A stretch of 64,000 bases of DNA, from assembly GCF_002005205.3 (NCBI RefSeq), contig NZ_CP019701.2:496001-560000 (forward strand), in the 5' to 3' direction. Of this stretch, positions 8,611 through 17,138 are shown piece after piece. Under the pieces are notes generated by a model. It did no database searches. It was not told where the DNA came from and saw nothing but the letters and a program-made list of their open reading frames with translations. The translations under genes and the position numbers were made by a program. The DNA is from Rhizobium rhizogenes. GTDB lineage: Bacteria > Pseudomonadota > Alphaproteobacteria > Rhizobiales > Rhizobiaceae. Every line of letters starts with the position of its first letter. Positions within the stretch are counted from its first letter, which is position 1.

Positions 8611-9651
8611 ATGGAAGTGAAAGTTTCCGGCATCACCAAGCAGTTCGATCGGTTTCCGGCGCTGAACGACGTGTCGCTCGACATTCGTTCCGGTGAGTTG
8701 ATCGCGCTGCTTGGTCCTTCCGGCTCCGGCAAGACGACGTTGCTGCGTCTGATCGCCGGCCTCGAACAGCCGACGCAGGGTCAAATCTTCTTCGGTGATG
8801 AGGATGCGTCCCACCGCACGGTGCAGGAGCGCAATGTCGGTTTCGTGTTCCAGCATTACGCCCTGTTCCGTCACATGACGGTGGCCGACAATATCGCCTT
8901 TGGCCTCAAGGTGCGCCCCTCCGCCAACCGCCCGCCGAAAGCCGAGATCCGCAAACGCGTATCCGAACTTCTCGACATGGTGCATCTCTCCGGCCTTGAA
9001 AAGCGCTATCCAACCCAGCTTTCCGGCGGTCAACGCCAGCGCGTGGCGCTCGCCCGCGCCGTCGCCATCGAGCCGAAGGTCCTGCTTCTCGATGAGCCCT
9101 TCGGCGCGCTCGACGCCAAGGTGCGCAAGGAACTGCGCCGCTGGCTGCGCGAATTCCACGACCGTACCGGTCACACCACCGTTTTCGTCACCCACGATCA
9201 GGAAGAAGCGCTGGAGCTGGCAGACCGCGTCGTGGTCATGAGCCAGGGCAAGATCGAACAGGTCGGCACGGCCGATGATGTCTATGATACGCCCAACTCC
9301 CCCTTCGTCTTCTCCTTCATCGGCGAATCCTCCAGCCTGCCGGTGACGATCCGCGATGGCCACGTGCTGTTCCAGGGCGAAAGCATCGGCATCGATGAGG
9401 GCGGCACGGGCGAGGGCGAGCTTTTCTTCCGGCCCGAAGATGTGGCGCTGACGGAAGAAAAAGACGCGCTTTACGGCAAGGTCACCACCTGTCGCCGCCT
9501 TGCCGGCACCCGTATCGCCGAAATCGACATCGCCAATAACGGCCATGAACCCTATCACCTCGAAATCGAGGTGCCACTCAACGCCGCCGTGGCTGTTGGC
9601 GCGGAACTGCGCTTCCGCCCGACGCGATGGAAGGTGTTTGGGAAGAAGTAG
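8611..9651 (+). CDS. cysA: Sulfate/thiosulfate ABC transporter ATP-binding protein
   Basis: 346-residue ATPase energising CysTW. It shows Walker [10 protein letters not shown] (35-43), signature LSGGQ (137-141), Walker B with DEPFGALD (161-168) and an H-loop histidine in [10 protein letters not shown]-terminal regulatory domain of about 100 residues follows, as in CysA/MalK-type ATPases. ATG 8611 lies 11 nt after the cysW stop; a TTG at 8596 is a weaker option. Last gene of the operon; a repeat nest rather than a clear terminator follows. Confidence 0.95.
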   Translation: MEVKVSGITKQFDRFPALNDVSLDIRSGELIALLGPSGSGKTTLLRLIAGLEQPTQGQIFFGDEDASHRTVQERNVGFVFQHYALFRHMTVADNIAFGLKVRPSANRPPKAEIRKRVSELLDMVHLSGLEKRYPTQLSGGQRQRVALARAVAIEPKVLLLDEPFGALDAKVRKELRRWLREFHDRTGHTTVFVTHDQEEALELADRVVVMSQGKIEQVGTADDVYDTPNSPFVFSFIGESSSLPVTIRDGHVLFQGESIGIDEGGTGEGELFFRPEDVALTEEKDALYGKVTTCRRLAGTRIAEIDIANNGHEPYHLEIEVPLNAAVAVGAELRFRPTRWKVFGKK

Positions 9652-9711
9652 GGAGAGGTGACCGTAAACGACGGTTGCTGATTCATCGCTCTCTAACGCG
9701 CGTCACGTTTA

Positions 9712-9975
9712 ATCTGATTCCACAGTACACCGCAGTTGAAATCATCGACGGTGCTGGGTGTCGTTACCCCCCTCTGTCCTGCCGGACATCTCCCCCTCAA
9801 GGGGGGAGATCGACATGCCGTGAGGTTTAGGCTATCTCGATGTCGGAGAATGAAGTGGCTGTAGTGCTTCTCGCCGATCTCCCCCCTTGAGGGGGAGATG
9901 TCCGGCAGGACAGAGGGGGGTAACGACACCCAGCACCGTCGATGATTTCAACTGCGGTGTACTGTGATCTGATTC
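9712..9975. mobile_element. RIME-cored palindromic element with 9-bp flanking duplication (RIME copy 1)
   Basis: The unit 9721-9966 has 92-bp perfect terminal inverted repeats (9721-9812 and 9875-9966), ends CACAGTACACC / GGTGTACTGTG, and is flanked by the exact direct repeat ATCTGATTC (9712-9720 and 9967-9975). The inner 47 bp of each arm is the rhizobial RIME consensus (ACCCCCCTCTGTCCTG through GAGATCG); the outer 45 bp is unique to this copy. The centre of about 62 bp is homologous to the other two RIMEs. It contains no transposase, so if mobile it would need one in trans. Confidence 0.75.
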
Positions 9976-10002
9976 ATGCGACGTGCTTTGAATCTTTGTT
10001 TT

Positions 10003-10051
10003 AAGCATGTCTTTGTCCCAAAACCGCTGCACAGTTTTGGGAGGCATGCTT
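10003..10051. repeat. AAGCATG-type rhizobial palindromic repeat
   Basis: Nested inverted repeat: outer AAGCATG / CATGCTT, inner CCCAAAAC / GTTTTGGG. From memory this motif is common in rhizobial intergenic regions. Removing the element at 9721-9966 plus one ATCTGATTC would rejoin its left flank (CGTCACGTTTA...) directly to this motif. Confidence 0.6.
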
Positions 10052-10058
10052 TAGTTCT

Positions 10059-10131
10059 CCGTCATACCGGCCTTGAGCCGGTATCCAGCCAGCCCAAGTC
10101 CTTGGGCTGAAAGGAGTTCTTCTCGTCGCGA
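10059..10131. repeat. Mosaic palindromic repeat, one-armed copy
   Basis: Left cap CCGTCATACCGGC-CTTGA-GCCGGTAT followed by the core CCAGCCAGCCCAAG / CTTGGGCTG and a degenerate tail. The right-hand cap found in the 62078 copy is missing. The same core occurs at 49252-49369, 62078-62191 and at the right window edge. Confidence 0.65.
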
Positions 10132-10194
10132 GAGAGCCGCACCGGCATTCGAGGTGCAGGTTTCTCCAAACGACGAAGCAATATTCAGAAACGG

Positions 10195-10216
10195 AAAAGG
10201 GCCGCCGAAGCGACCC
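10195..10216 (-). terminator. Hairpin terminator of the strong-SD small ORF
   Basis: On the minus strand GGGTCGC-TTCG-GCGGCCC forms a 7-bp stem with one G-T pair and a stable TTCG tetraloop, followed by TTTTCC. It lies about 65 nt beyond the stop of the small ORF at 10283-10357. Confidence 0.65.
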
Positions 10217-10282
10217 TTCCATGAGTTTGGTCCTGTTTACAGACCCGGGACTGTTTCTCAACGTTCCGAAGGCAGAAGAGGT

Positions 10283-10357
10283 TTACAACGAGGGCTGCCC
10301 CGTCGAAAACACACCCTTTCCATTGCCTGCACCAGAGACCGAAATCTCACTAGACAT
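10283..10357 (-). CDS. 24-codon ORF with an extended perfect Shine-Dalgarno
   Basis: ATG (complement at 10355-10357) is preceded 7 nt upstream by AAGGAGGTGATCC, complementary to at least 13-14 consecutive bases of the 16S rRNA 3' end. The peptide begins MSSEISVSGAGNG and ends FSTGQPSL before TAA; it is Gly/Ser-rich and not hydrophobic. A hairpin terminator follows. The transcript of roughly 200 nt could be a small mRNA, a dual-function RNA, or a ribosome-stalling leader with nothing behind it. I do not recognise the peptide. Confidence 0.5.
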   Translation of the reverse strand: MSSEISVSGAGNGKGVFSTGQPSL

Positions 10358-10430
10358 TGGATCACCTCCTTCCGATACGTTGAACATAACTAGAAGGTAG
10401 TACGATTCGTGAGTAATGCAAGAGGTACCG

Positions 10431-11444
10431 TCACGACACCCGCATCACGATCTTGCCGATATGATTGCTGCTTTCCATCAGCCGGTGCGCGTCCACAACC
10501 TCGTCCAGCGTGAAGACCCGGTTGATGACCGGCGCAACCTGGCCACTTTCGACGAGCGGCCAGACCTGCTGGATGAGGTCGTCGCGGATGGCGCGTTTTT
10601 CGTCGGCGGTGCGGGGGCGCATGGTGGAGCCGGTGACGGTGAGGCGTTTGACCATGACCGGGGTGAGATTGACCTTCTCGGCAACCGCGCCGCCCAGAAA
10701 GGCGATGATGGACAGGCAGCCATCCTTGGCGAGTGCGGAAAGGTTCTTTTCGAAGTAGGCCGCACCGATCATGTCGAGAACGACATCGACGCCCTTGCCG
10801 CCGGTCTCGGTCTTGATCACGGCGGCGAAATCCTCTTCGCGGTAGTTGATCGCGCGTTTGGCGCCAAGCGTCACGCAGGCTTCGCATTTCTCCGCCGAAC
10901 CGGCCGTGGCATAGACCTCGGCCCCAAAGGCTTTGGCAAGCTGGATCGCCGTCGTGCCGATGCCGCTGGTGCCACCATGAATGAGGACGGTTTCGCCTTC
11001 GGTCAGACCCGCCATCTGGAAGAGATTGGCCCAGACGGTAAAGAAGGTTTCCGGCAGCGCTGCCGCCTTGACGGCATCATAACCCTTGGGAAAGGGCAGG
11101 GCCTGGCCGACCGGCACGGTGCAATATTCCGCGTAGCCGCCGCCATTGGCGAGCGCGCAGACTTTATCACCCGGTTTGAATTCGGTGACACCTTCACCGA
11201 GCGCAACCACCTCTCCGGCGATTTCCAGCCCGAGGATGGGGCTTGCGTCCTTCGGCGGCGGATAGGTGCCCTGCCTCTGCGCGACATCGGGACGGTTGAC
11301 CCCCGCCGCCTCGACCTTCACGAGAATCGCGCCTTTTTCGGGTTTCGGCAAAGGCGCCTGCGAAAGCCGCATGACCTCCGGGCCGCCATGGGAGGGAAGG
11401 TCGATGAAGCGCATTGTTTCGGGCAGGGTCGTGGGATCGGACAT
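10431..11444 (-). CDS. NAD(P)H-dependent quinone oxidoreductase (PIG3-type zinc-free MDR)
   Basis: 337-residue medium-chain dehydrogenase/reductase of the quinone-oxidoreductase class. It has the N-terminal GroES-like domain with [14 protein letters not shown], then a Rossmann domain with [16 protein letters not shown] around 150-165. The structural-zinc cysteine cluster of alcohol dehydrogenases is absent. The start [10 protein letters not shown] is chosen because the frame upstream runs into a RIME repeat; GGGAG lies about 13 nt ahead, so MRFIDLP ten codons later is possible. Confidence 0.85.
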   Translation of the reverse strand: MSDPTTLPETMRFIDLPSHGGPEVMRLSQAPLPKPEKGAILVKVEAAGVNRPDVAQRQGTYPPPKDASPILGLEIAGEVVALGEGVTEFKPGDKVCALANGGGYAEYCTVPVGQALPFPKGYDAVKAAALPETFFTVWANLFQMAGLTEGETVLIHGGTSGIGTTAIQLAKAFGAEVYATAGSAEKCEACVTLGAKRAINYREEDFAAVIKTETGGKGVDVVLDMIGAAYFEKNLSALAKDGCLSIIAFLGGAVAEKVNLTPVMVKRLTVTGSTMRPRTADEKRAIRDDLIQQVWPLVESGQVAPVINRVFTLDEVVDAHRLMESSNHIGKIVMRVS

Positions 11445-11569
11445 GGGCGAGGGCAACTCCCTGAGGATTGGCATTTCCTTAAAATGTAGGCCGGATGCGT
11501 TCTTTAGGGAAGGCGGCTCTTTGACGCTGGGGCGTGCTGCACATTTCTGGAGACACGGGCTTGGAGTAT

Positions 11570-11739
11570 GCCGCTCACCCCCCTCTGTCCTGCCGGACAT
11601 CTCCCCCTCAAGGGGGGAGATCGGCAGGAAGCACTAACGTCACTTCATTCTCAAACGTTGAGATGGCCGAGGCCTTGCCGCTTGTCGATCTCCCCCCTTG
11701 AGGGGGAGATGTCCGGCAGGACAGAGGGGGGTGAGCGGC
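11570..11739. repeat. RIME palindromic repeat, copy 2
   Basis: 54-bp perfect inverted arms (11570-11623 and 11686-11739) around a 62-nt centre. The core matches copies 1 and 3, but the central segment is in the opposite orientation to copy 1. The outermost 7 bp (GCCGCTC / GAGCGGC) occur only here. No flanking direct repeat is visible. It separates the quinone oxidoreductase and EAL-GGDEF genes, both on the minus strand. Confidence 0.8.
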
Positions 11740-11780
11740 GCGCGCAGAGGCGAACCTATCCCACGCCCAGTGTCCATTTC

Positions 11781-13583
11781 TCAATTTGTCTCGCCGAACA
11801 CCCGGATGACGAGGCCGCCTTCGCTTTCCTTCGCGGCGGTTTTCACGCTGGCGATTTCGCTGCCGATGCGCTCGGGATTGGCGATGATCAGCCCTTTCGG
11901 CAGGGTAAGAACGCCGATCGAACAGCGCAGCAGGGCGAAGTCCCGCTCATTGCCGCGGCGGTCGAGCCCGGCCATGCGGCCGGCCAGCCGGTCCTCCGGC
12001 GAATAGAGTTCGGCCACGTCGTCGTGAAAATCGCTGAGCAGACGCTCGAGGATTTCCGTCAGTTCCTCCACCGTCCAGTCCCGCACGCCGATGAAGAAAT
12101 CGTCGCCACCAATATGGCCGAGAAAGCAGTCGCCGGCGAAAAAGTAACGGCGCATCAGCGCCGAAAACAGGGTGATGGCGTGGTCGCCGGCGTTGAAGCC
12201 GTATTTGTCGTTGAAGGGTTTGAAATTGTCGAAGTCGCAATAGCAGAAGAAGCGGGTCTCGTCGCCGTCGCTGCAGCTGTCGGCAATGAAGCCGCCAATC
12301 GCACGGTTGCCGGGCAGCGCCGTCAGCGGGTTCTGATCCTGGGCCATCTTCAGCTGCTTTTCATTGATGACCTTGATGAGCGAGGCGGCGGAGACGATGC
12401 CGGCGTAACGCATGTTTTCGGTCAGGATGATGCAGGCGCTGCCGCCCATGCTGGCGAACATGTTCATCAGCTGGTCCGCATCGGCATCGAGGCCGACAAT
12501 CGGGGCGGGATCGACGAAATGGGAGATCGTGCGCTCATAGATCTTGTTCTTGAGCAGGTCGCGGCCGAAAGGCCGGTAGATATATTCCTTGAGGTGATAT
12601 TCGTTGATGACACCGCGCGGTTCGCCATTGGCGTTGAGAACCGGGAAGAATGCCTGCTGCGGGTTCCTGCGGAACAGTTCGAAGACATTGTCGACGCTAT
12701 CATGCTCATAGACGGTGGGAAGACGCTCGATTTCGCGGCGGATCAGGATTTCGTCCAGCGTCTGGCTGCTGCGGCGCGCGGTGCCGATGCGGTTGAGGTG
12801 CGGAAAACTCTCGGGAAGTTCGCTGGTGAAGACCGTCGGCTTGGCAATCAGCCAGCCCTGCACCAGGTCGACGCCGAATTCGCGGCAGGTGAGGAATTCC
12901 GCTTCGGTCTCGATGCCTTCCGCAATCACCCGCACGCCGAGGACATGGGCGATGTTGACGATGTTGCGCACAAGGTGCTGCTTGCGCGGAAGATGGTCGA
13001 CACCGTTGATGAAATGCCGGTCGATCTTCAGGTAATCCAGCGGAAAGTCGCACAGAAGTTTCATTTCGCCGTGGCCGGCGCCGAAATCGTCGATGGCGAG
13101 CTTGAAGCCTTCCTTGCGCATCCGGGCAATCAGCGCCGTGAATTCCGGCACGCTGGTATTGTCGAAACGTTCGGAAAGCTCGAAGCAGATGGATGAGGCG
13201 GGAATGCCCGCCCGCGCCAGATGGCCGACAAGCTTGTCGAGAATGGCGTCGCCCTGGGAAATCAGCCGCACATCGAGATTGAGGAAAAGCGTGGCGGAGG
13301 AAAAATCGGGCAGGGTTGAAAATTTCGCCAGCGCACGGCTGGCCAGCATCTGTTCGAAAGCCTTGAGTTCGCCGCCCTGCGCCGCCTGATCGAGAAGCGC
13401 CAGCGGATTGGAAAACCCGAGCCGGTCATGGCCGCGCATCAGCGATTCATAACCGAAGATCGTGCCTGTCGTCGCCTCCACAATCGGCTGGAACGCGGTT
13501 TCAAGCACAAGCTTCGCCATGGGAAACATGTGCCCGGAGGCAAAGCGCCTTATGACATCGTTCTCCATCGTGACGGCCTGCAT
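11781..13583 (-). CDS. EAL-CBS-GGDEF cyclic-di-GMP signalling protein
   Basis: 600-residue cytoplasmic protein with no membrane segment. An EAL phosphodiesterase domain comes first (FQPIVEATTG, YESLMRG in place of EAL, IDDFGAG, LKIDR, EGIET), then a CBS pair (about 285-430), then a GGDEF-like domain whose active-site motif reads GGDDF. The EAL catalytic residues look intact; the GGDDF signature may be weak or degenerate. The start MQAVTMENDV has GGAG 6 nt ahead; the frame is open 39 codons further. The CBS pair suggests adenine-nucleotide control. Upstream is an orphan antitoxin. Confidence 0.85.
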   Translation of the reverse strand: MQAVTMENDVIRRFASGHMFPMAKLVLETAFQPIVEATTGTIFGYESLMRGHDRLGFSNPLALLDQAAQGGELKAFEQMLASRALAKFSTLPDFSSATLFLNLDVRLISQGDAILDKLVGHLARAGIPASSICFELSERFDNTSVPEFTALIARMRKEGFKLAIDDFGAGHGEMKLLCDFPLDYLKIDRHFINGVDHLPRKQHLVRNIVNIAHVLGVRVIAEGIETEAEFLTCREFGVDLVQGWLIAKPTVFTSELPESFPHLNRIGTARRSSQTLDEILIRREIERLPTVYEHDSVDNVFELFRRNPQQAFFPVLNANGEPRGVINEYHLKEYIYRPFGRDLLKNKIYERTISHFVDPAPIVGLDADADQLMNMFASMGGSACIILTENMRYAGIVSAASLIKVINEKQLKMAQDQNPLTALPGNRAIGGFIADSCSDGDETRFFCYCDFDNFKPFNDKYGFNAGDHAITLFSALMRRYFFAGDCFLGHIGGDDFFIGVRDWTVEELTEILERLLSDFHDDVAELYSPEDRLAGRMAGLDRRGNERDFALLRCSIGVLTLPKGLIIANPERIGSEIASVKTAAKESEGGLVIRVFGETN

Positions 13584-13766
13584 CTCGTTCTCCGCTATTG
13601 ACCGCTCCCTTGATTGCATGGCGTGAAAAATCCGCCATACGGGGGAGCCGTTTGTTTTACGGCGAACAATTGCAGATGACAGGTCAACAAAAGCTTTCAC
13701 GACTGTGAAGCTTTGATGAACGTTTTGTCACAGACCCCTCAATATAGGGGGTCGCAGGCGAGGGCA

Positions 13767-14003
13767 TCAGGCCCGGCGTGCATGCCCGGTGTGAGCGGCA
13801 TAGAGTTCCGCAACATTCATGCGTTCCCGGTCCGCTTCGACAGGCGCGGAAGGCTTCGTTTCAGTGCCTTGCTGGGCGGAGGCCGCCCATAGTCTCAGCG
13901 CTGCCCTGACGACCTCGCTGCCGGATGCATAAGCGCCGCAATTCACGGCCTCGCGCATTCTTGCTGCCTGTTCCGGGGAAATCGATACTGTTACCATTGG
14001 CAT
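13767..14003 (-). CDS. Orphan ParD/CopG-like ribbon-helix-helix antitoxin
   Basis: 78 residues starting MPMVTVSISPEQ, with the ParD-type N-terminal ribbon-helix-helix (CGAYASGSEVVRAALRLW) and a disordered Ala/Glu-rich tail that would normally bind ParE. GGGAG lies at proper spacing. No ParE-like frame is present on either side: 183 nt to the EAL gene, 252 nt to the HdeD-like gene. It is therefore either a solitary regulator or the remnant of a pair. Confidence 0.7.
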   Translation of the reverse strand: MPMVTVSISPEQAARMREAVNCGAYASGSEVVRAALRLWAASAQQGTETKPSAPVEADRERMNVAELYAAHTGHARRA

Positions 14004-14255
14004 GATATCACTCCCTTCTTCAATGACCGCGATAAGCGACCCGATGGATGTCCGCACGGCGGACGGGGCGATGGCGGTCTTTTGCGGACGGTCATTTTTG
14101 ACGTTTCGTCTGGGCGCCGCTTCCAGCGAAATTGGTATCATCGTTCATCTTACCACAAAACGCGTTCCATACCCAATTTGCAGTATATGGGGGTTTAGTT
14201 TTTCCCCGCCCGGCATGGATCCGGTATGGCTTGGCATGCCGTGCCGTATTGACCC
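14004..14255. other. Intergenic region between the ParD-like and HdeD-like genes
   Basis: About 250 nt with lower GC than the surroundings (for example the stretch around 14150-14205). I see no ORF with a ribosome-binding site and no toxin remnant. Confidence 0.4.
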
Positions 14256-14804
14256 TTATGAACGCATGGCCATGGCGACGGCAATCATTGCAAAGCCCTG
14301 CATGATCAGGTCTATCGCCAGAAACAGACCCAGCACCCAAAGGCTGTTGACGGGCCAGCCGGCGGCGATCACCAGACCGGCGAGGGCGGTCACCGCACCC
14401 GCTGCGGCAACCCAGCCCCAACCCGTCGAAGGTTTCAGCCGGAAACCGACAACGAGACGGAAGACGCCGGCGACAACCAGAGAAATCGCCATCAGCAATG
14501 TCAGCACGGCCGCCGTCAGATCGGGGTTCTGGAAGGCGATGACGCCGGCAATGGCGTAAAGCAGGCCGCTCAGCGTCCAGAACAGAACGCTTTCCCATCC
14601 CTTCACCTGAAAGGCGTGAAGAAGCTGCAGAATGCCGCCCATCAGCATCATGATGCCGACATAAAAGACGGATGCGACGGTGGCGACGAGAAGATTGCCG
14701 AGCGCAATGACACCGAAGGCCAGAAGAACGAGGCCCAGGGCGAGGAACCAGCCCCACTTTGCTCTCAGTGGTGAAAATCCAGGCGCATTGAGACTTTGGG
14801 TCAT
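14256..14804 (-). CDS. HdeD-family integral membrane protein
   Basis: 182-residue protein with six predicted membrane helices in three pairs, Gly-rich turns and repeated short-repeat architecture characteristic of HdeD/DUF308 proteins, which are linked to acid resistance in E. coli. ATG 14804 (MTQSLNAPG) has GGAGACAG upstream; the open frame extends 13 codons further without a better site. Divergent from betI. Function in this organism is inferred by family only. Confidence 0.8.
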   Translation of the reverse strand: MTQSLNAPGFSPLRAKWGWFLALGLVLLAFGVIALGNLLVATVASVFYVGIMMLMGGILQLLHAFQVKGWESVLFWTLSGLLYAIAGVIAFQNPDLTAAVLTLLMAISLVVAGVFRLVVGFRLKPSTGWGWVAAAGAVTALAGLVIAAGWPVNSLWVLGLFLAIDLIMQGFAMIAVAMAMRS

Positions 14805-14975
14805 CTCGCTGTCTCCATGAACGGTCGCGATCAACGCTATCACGATTGCATCCTAACGCAACGTATATGCCGAAGATTTGATTCAAATCACGGCGGCATT
14901 GGCCGGCAAAACCTCCACTCGCTGCCGCATGCTGGCCAACAAGCGGATACGCGACATAAAATGGCGCGTTTTTTA

Positions 14976-14995
14976 TTGATTGATCAGTCAATCAA
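14976..14995 (+). promoter_or_regulatory. Putative BetI operator
   Basis: Palindrome TTGATTGA-TCAG-TCAATCAA, about 31 nt upstream of the betI ATG. BetI-type TetR repressors bind such dyads and release on choline, so this would autoregulate betI and the bet genes. Confidence 0.65.
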
Positions 14996-15026
14996 GAATA
15001 ATTTGCCATCCGTCAAGGAGACCCTT

Positions 15027-15647
15027 ATGCCCAAGATCGGAATGGAGCCTCTACGCCGCAAGGCGCTGGTGGATGCGGCGCTTCGCACCATAGGCCACCA
15101 TGGTTCGCTGAATGTGACGATGTCGGATATCGCCCGGGAAGCGGGTGTGTCGGCCGCCCTCGCGCATCATTATTTCGGCAGCAAGCAGCAGCTTCTGCTG
15201 GAAACCATCCGCAGCCTGCTGCGTGACCTCAGGCGCGATGCCGTGGCGGCTTTGACCCGCGCTTCCGGCCCGCGCGAAAGGTTGAGCGCCATCGTGCATG
15301 TCTCCTTCCAGAGCGACCAGTTCACGCCGGAAACGGTGGCGGCATGGCTTGCCTTTTATGTCGAGGCGCAGCGTTCGGAAGAAACCCGGCGCCTGCTCGT
15401 GCTTTATTCGCGCCGCCTGCGCTCCAATCTCATGGCCAGCCTCAACCGGCTTTGCCCGCCCGACGATGCGGCACGGATCGCGGAAGGGGCAGCGGCCCTG
15501 ATCGACGGGCTTTATATCAGGCACAGCCTGCGTTCGGCCCCGCTCGGCATCGCCTCCGCACCGGCACTCGTCGAGGATTATTTCGACATGCAGCTCAAAT
15601 CTTTTCCCGATGGACAGCGCCAAAAGCCGTCCATCCGCGTTCTTTAA
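15027..15647 (+). CDS. betI: TetR-family choline-responsive repressor BetI
   Basis: 206-residue repressor with an N-terminal TetR helix-turn-helix (ITMSDIAREAGVSAALAHHYFGSK-like region at about 30-60) and a C-terminal ligand domain. It begins MPKIGMEPLRRK after an AAGGAG site; the long open frame upstream would run through the operator. It is followed 12 nt later by betB. BetI represses choline oxidation genes until choline is present. Confidence 0.93.
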   Translation: MPKIGMEPLRRKALVDAALRTIGHHGSLNVTMSDIAREAGVSAALAHHYFGSKQQLLLETIRSLLRDLRRDAVAALTRASGPRERLSAIVHVSFQSDQFTPETVAAWLAFYVEAQRSEETRRLLVLYSRRLRSNLMASLNRLCPPDDAARIAEGAAALIDGLYIRHSLRSAPLGIASAPALVEDYFDMQLKSFPDGQRQKPSIRVL

Positions 15648-15659
15648 GGAGACTTCGAC

Positions 15660-17132
15660 ATGACCACGCTCAAGGCGCAGCCGAAAGCCTCGCACTTCAT
15701 CGACGGGGATTATGTTGAAGATACTGCCGGCACTGTCATCGAAAGTATCTTCCCAGCCACCAGTGAGGTGATCGCGCGGCTGCACGCGGCAACGCCTGCC
15801 ATCGTCGAGCGCGCCATCGCTTCGGCCAAACGTGCGCAGAAGGAATGGGCGGCGATGAGTCCCATGGCGCGCGGCCGGATACTCAAACGCGCCGCCGATA
15901 TCATGCGTGAACGCAACGATGCGCTCTCGACGCTGGAGACGCTGGATACTGGCAAGCCCATTCAGGAAACCATCGTCGCCGATCCGACGTCCGGCGCGGA
16001 TGCCTTCGAATTTTTCGGCGGTATCGCGCCTTCCGCGCTGAACGGCGACTACATCCCGCTCGGCGGCGATTTCGCCTATACCAAGCGCGTGCCGCTCGGC
16101 GTCTGCGTCGGCATCGGCGCCTGGAACTATCCGCAGCAGATCGCCTGCTGGAAGGCGGCACCCGCGCTGGTCGCCGGCAACGCCATGGTCTTCAAGCCCT
16201 CGGAAAATACCCCGCTCGGCGCCTTGAAGATCGCCGAAATCCTGATCGAGGCCGGTCTGCCCAAGGGCCTGTTCAACGTCATTCAGGGTGATCGCGATAC
16301 CGGGCCGCTGCTCGTCAACCACCCCGATGTGGCCAAGGTCTCGCTCACCGGCTCGGTGCCGACCGGCCGCAAGGTGGCCGCTGCCGCTGCCGGGCATCTG
16401 AAGCACGTGACCATGGAACTCGGCGGCAAGTCGCCGCTGATCGTCTTCGACGACGCCGATATCGAAAGCGCTGTCGGCGGGGCCATGCTCGGCAATTTTT
16501 ATTCCTCCGGTCAGGTCTGCTCCAACGGCACCCGCGTCTTCGTACAGAAAAAGGCGAAGGAGCGTTTCCTCGAAAACCTGAAGCGCCGCACCGAGGCGAT
16601 GATCCTCGGCGATCCGCTCGACTATGCCACCCATCTCGGCCCGCTGGTCTCCAAGGCCCAGCAGGAGAAGGTTCTCGCCTATATCGAAAAGGGCAAGGCG
16701 GAGGGCGCGACGCTTATCACCGGCGGCGGCATTCCCAACAATGTGTCGGGTGAGGGGGCTTACGTTCAGCCGACCGTGTTTGCCGATGTGACGGATGCCA
16801 TGACCATCGCCCGCGAGGAAATCTTCGGGCCCGTCATGTGTGTGCTGGATTTCGAGGATGAGGACGAGGTTCTCGCCCGCGCCAACGCCACCGAATTTGG
16901 CCTCGCCGGCGGCGTCTTCACTGCCGACCTCGCCCGCGCCCATCGCGTGGTCGATCAGCTGGAGGCGGGCACGCTGTGGATCAATACCTATAATCTCTGC
17001 CCGGTGGAAATTCCCTTCGGCGGCTCCAAGCAGTCCGGTTTTGGCCGCGAGAATTCGGCGGCGGCGCTGGAGCATTATAGCGAGTTGAAGACGGTTTATG
17101 TGAGCACGGGGAAGGTGGAGGCGCCTTATTGA
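15660..17132 (+). CDS. betB: Betaine aldehyde dehydrogenase
   Basis: 490-residue NAD(P)+-dependent aldehyde dehydrogenase that oxidises betaine aldehyde to the osmoprotectant glycine betaine. ALDH hallmarks are in place: WNYP with Asn156, general base Glu253 in ELGGKSP and catalytic Cys287 in GQVCSNGT. An AAGGAG ribosome-binding site precedes ATG. betC (choline sulfatase), present in some rhizobial bet operons, is not between betI and betB. The stop codon is 6 nt from the start of a RIME. Confidence 0.96.
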   Translation: MTTLKAQPKASHFIDGDYVEDTAGTVIESIFPATSEVIARLHAATPAIVERAIASAKRAQKEWAAMSPMARGRILKRAADIMRERNDALSTLETLDTGKPIQETIVADPTSGADAFEFFGGIAPSALNGDYIPLGGDFAYTKRVPLGVCVGIGAWNYPQQIACWKAAPALVAGNAMVFKPSENTPLGALKIAEILIEAGLPKGLFNVIQGDRDTGPLLVNHPDVAKVSLTGSVPTGRKVAAAAAGHLKHVTMELGGKSPLIVFDDADIESAVGGAMLGNFYSSGQVCSNGTRVFVQKKAKERFLENLKRRTEAMILGDPLDYATHLGPLVSKAQQEKVLAYIEKGKAEGATLITGGGIPNNVSGEGAYVQPTVFADVTDAMTIAREEIFGPVMCVLDFEDEDEVLARANATEFGLAGGVFTADLARAHRVVDQLEAGTLWINTYNLCPVEIPFGGSKQSGFGRENSAAALEHYSELKTVYVSTGKVEAPY

Positions 17133-17138
17133 CGGTTG

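Noticed and set aside
10358..10371. Match to the 3' end of 16S rRNA on the plus strand
   Set aside because: Only about 14 nt match and no other rRNA sequence is near; it is better explained as an extended Shine-Dalgarno on the minus strand.
11570..11739. Target-site duplication around RIME copy 2
   Set aside because: Flanks were compared by eye: no direct repeat borders the arms, unlike copy 1.
11568..13196. 542-codon plus-strand frame opposite the EAL-GGDEF gene
   Set aside because: It begins inside a RIME repeat and its residues mirror the third-position bias of the minus-strand gene.
15051..17075. 674-codon minus-strand frame opposite betI/betB
   Set aside because: Low-information Arg/Gly/Asp-rich translation typical of antisense frames; betB motifs are unambiguous.
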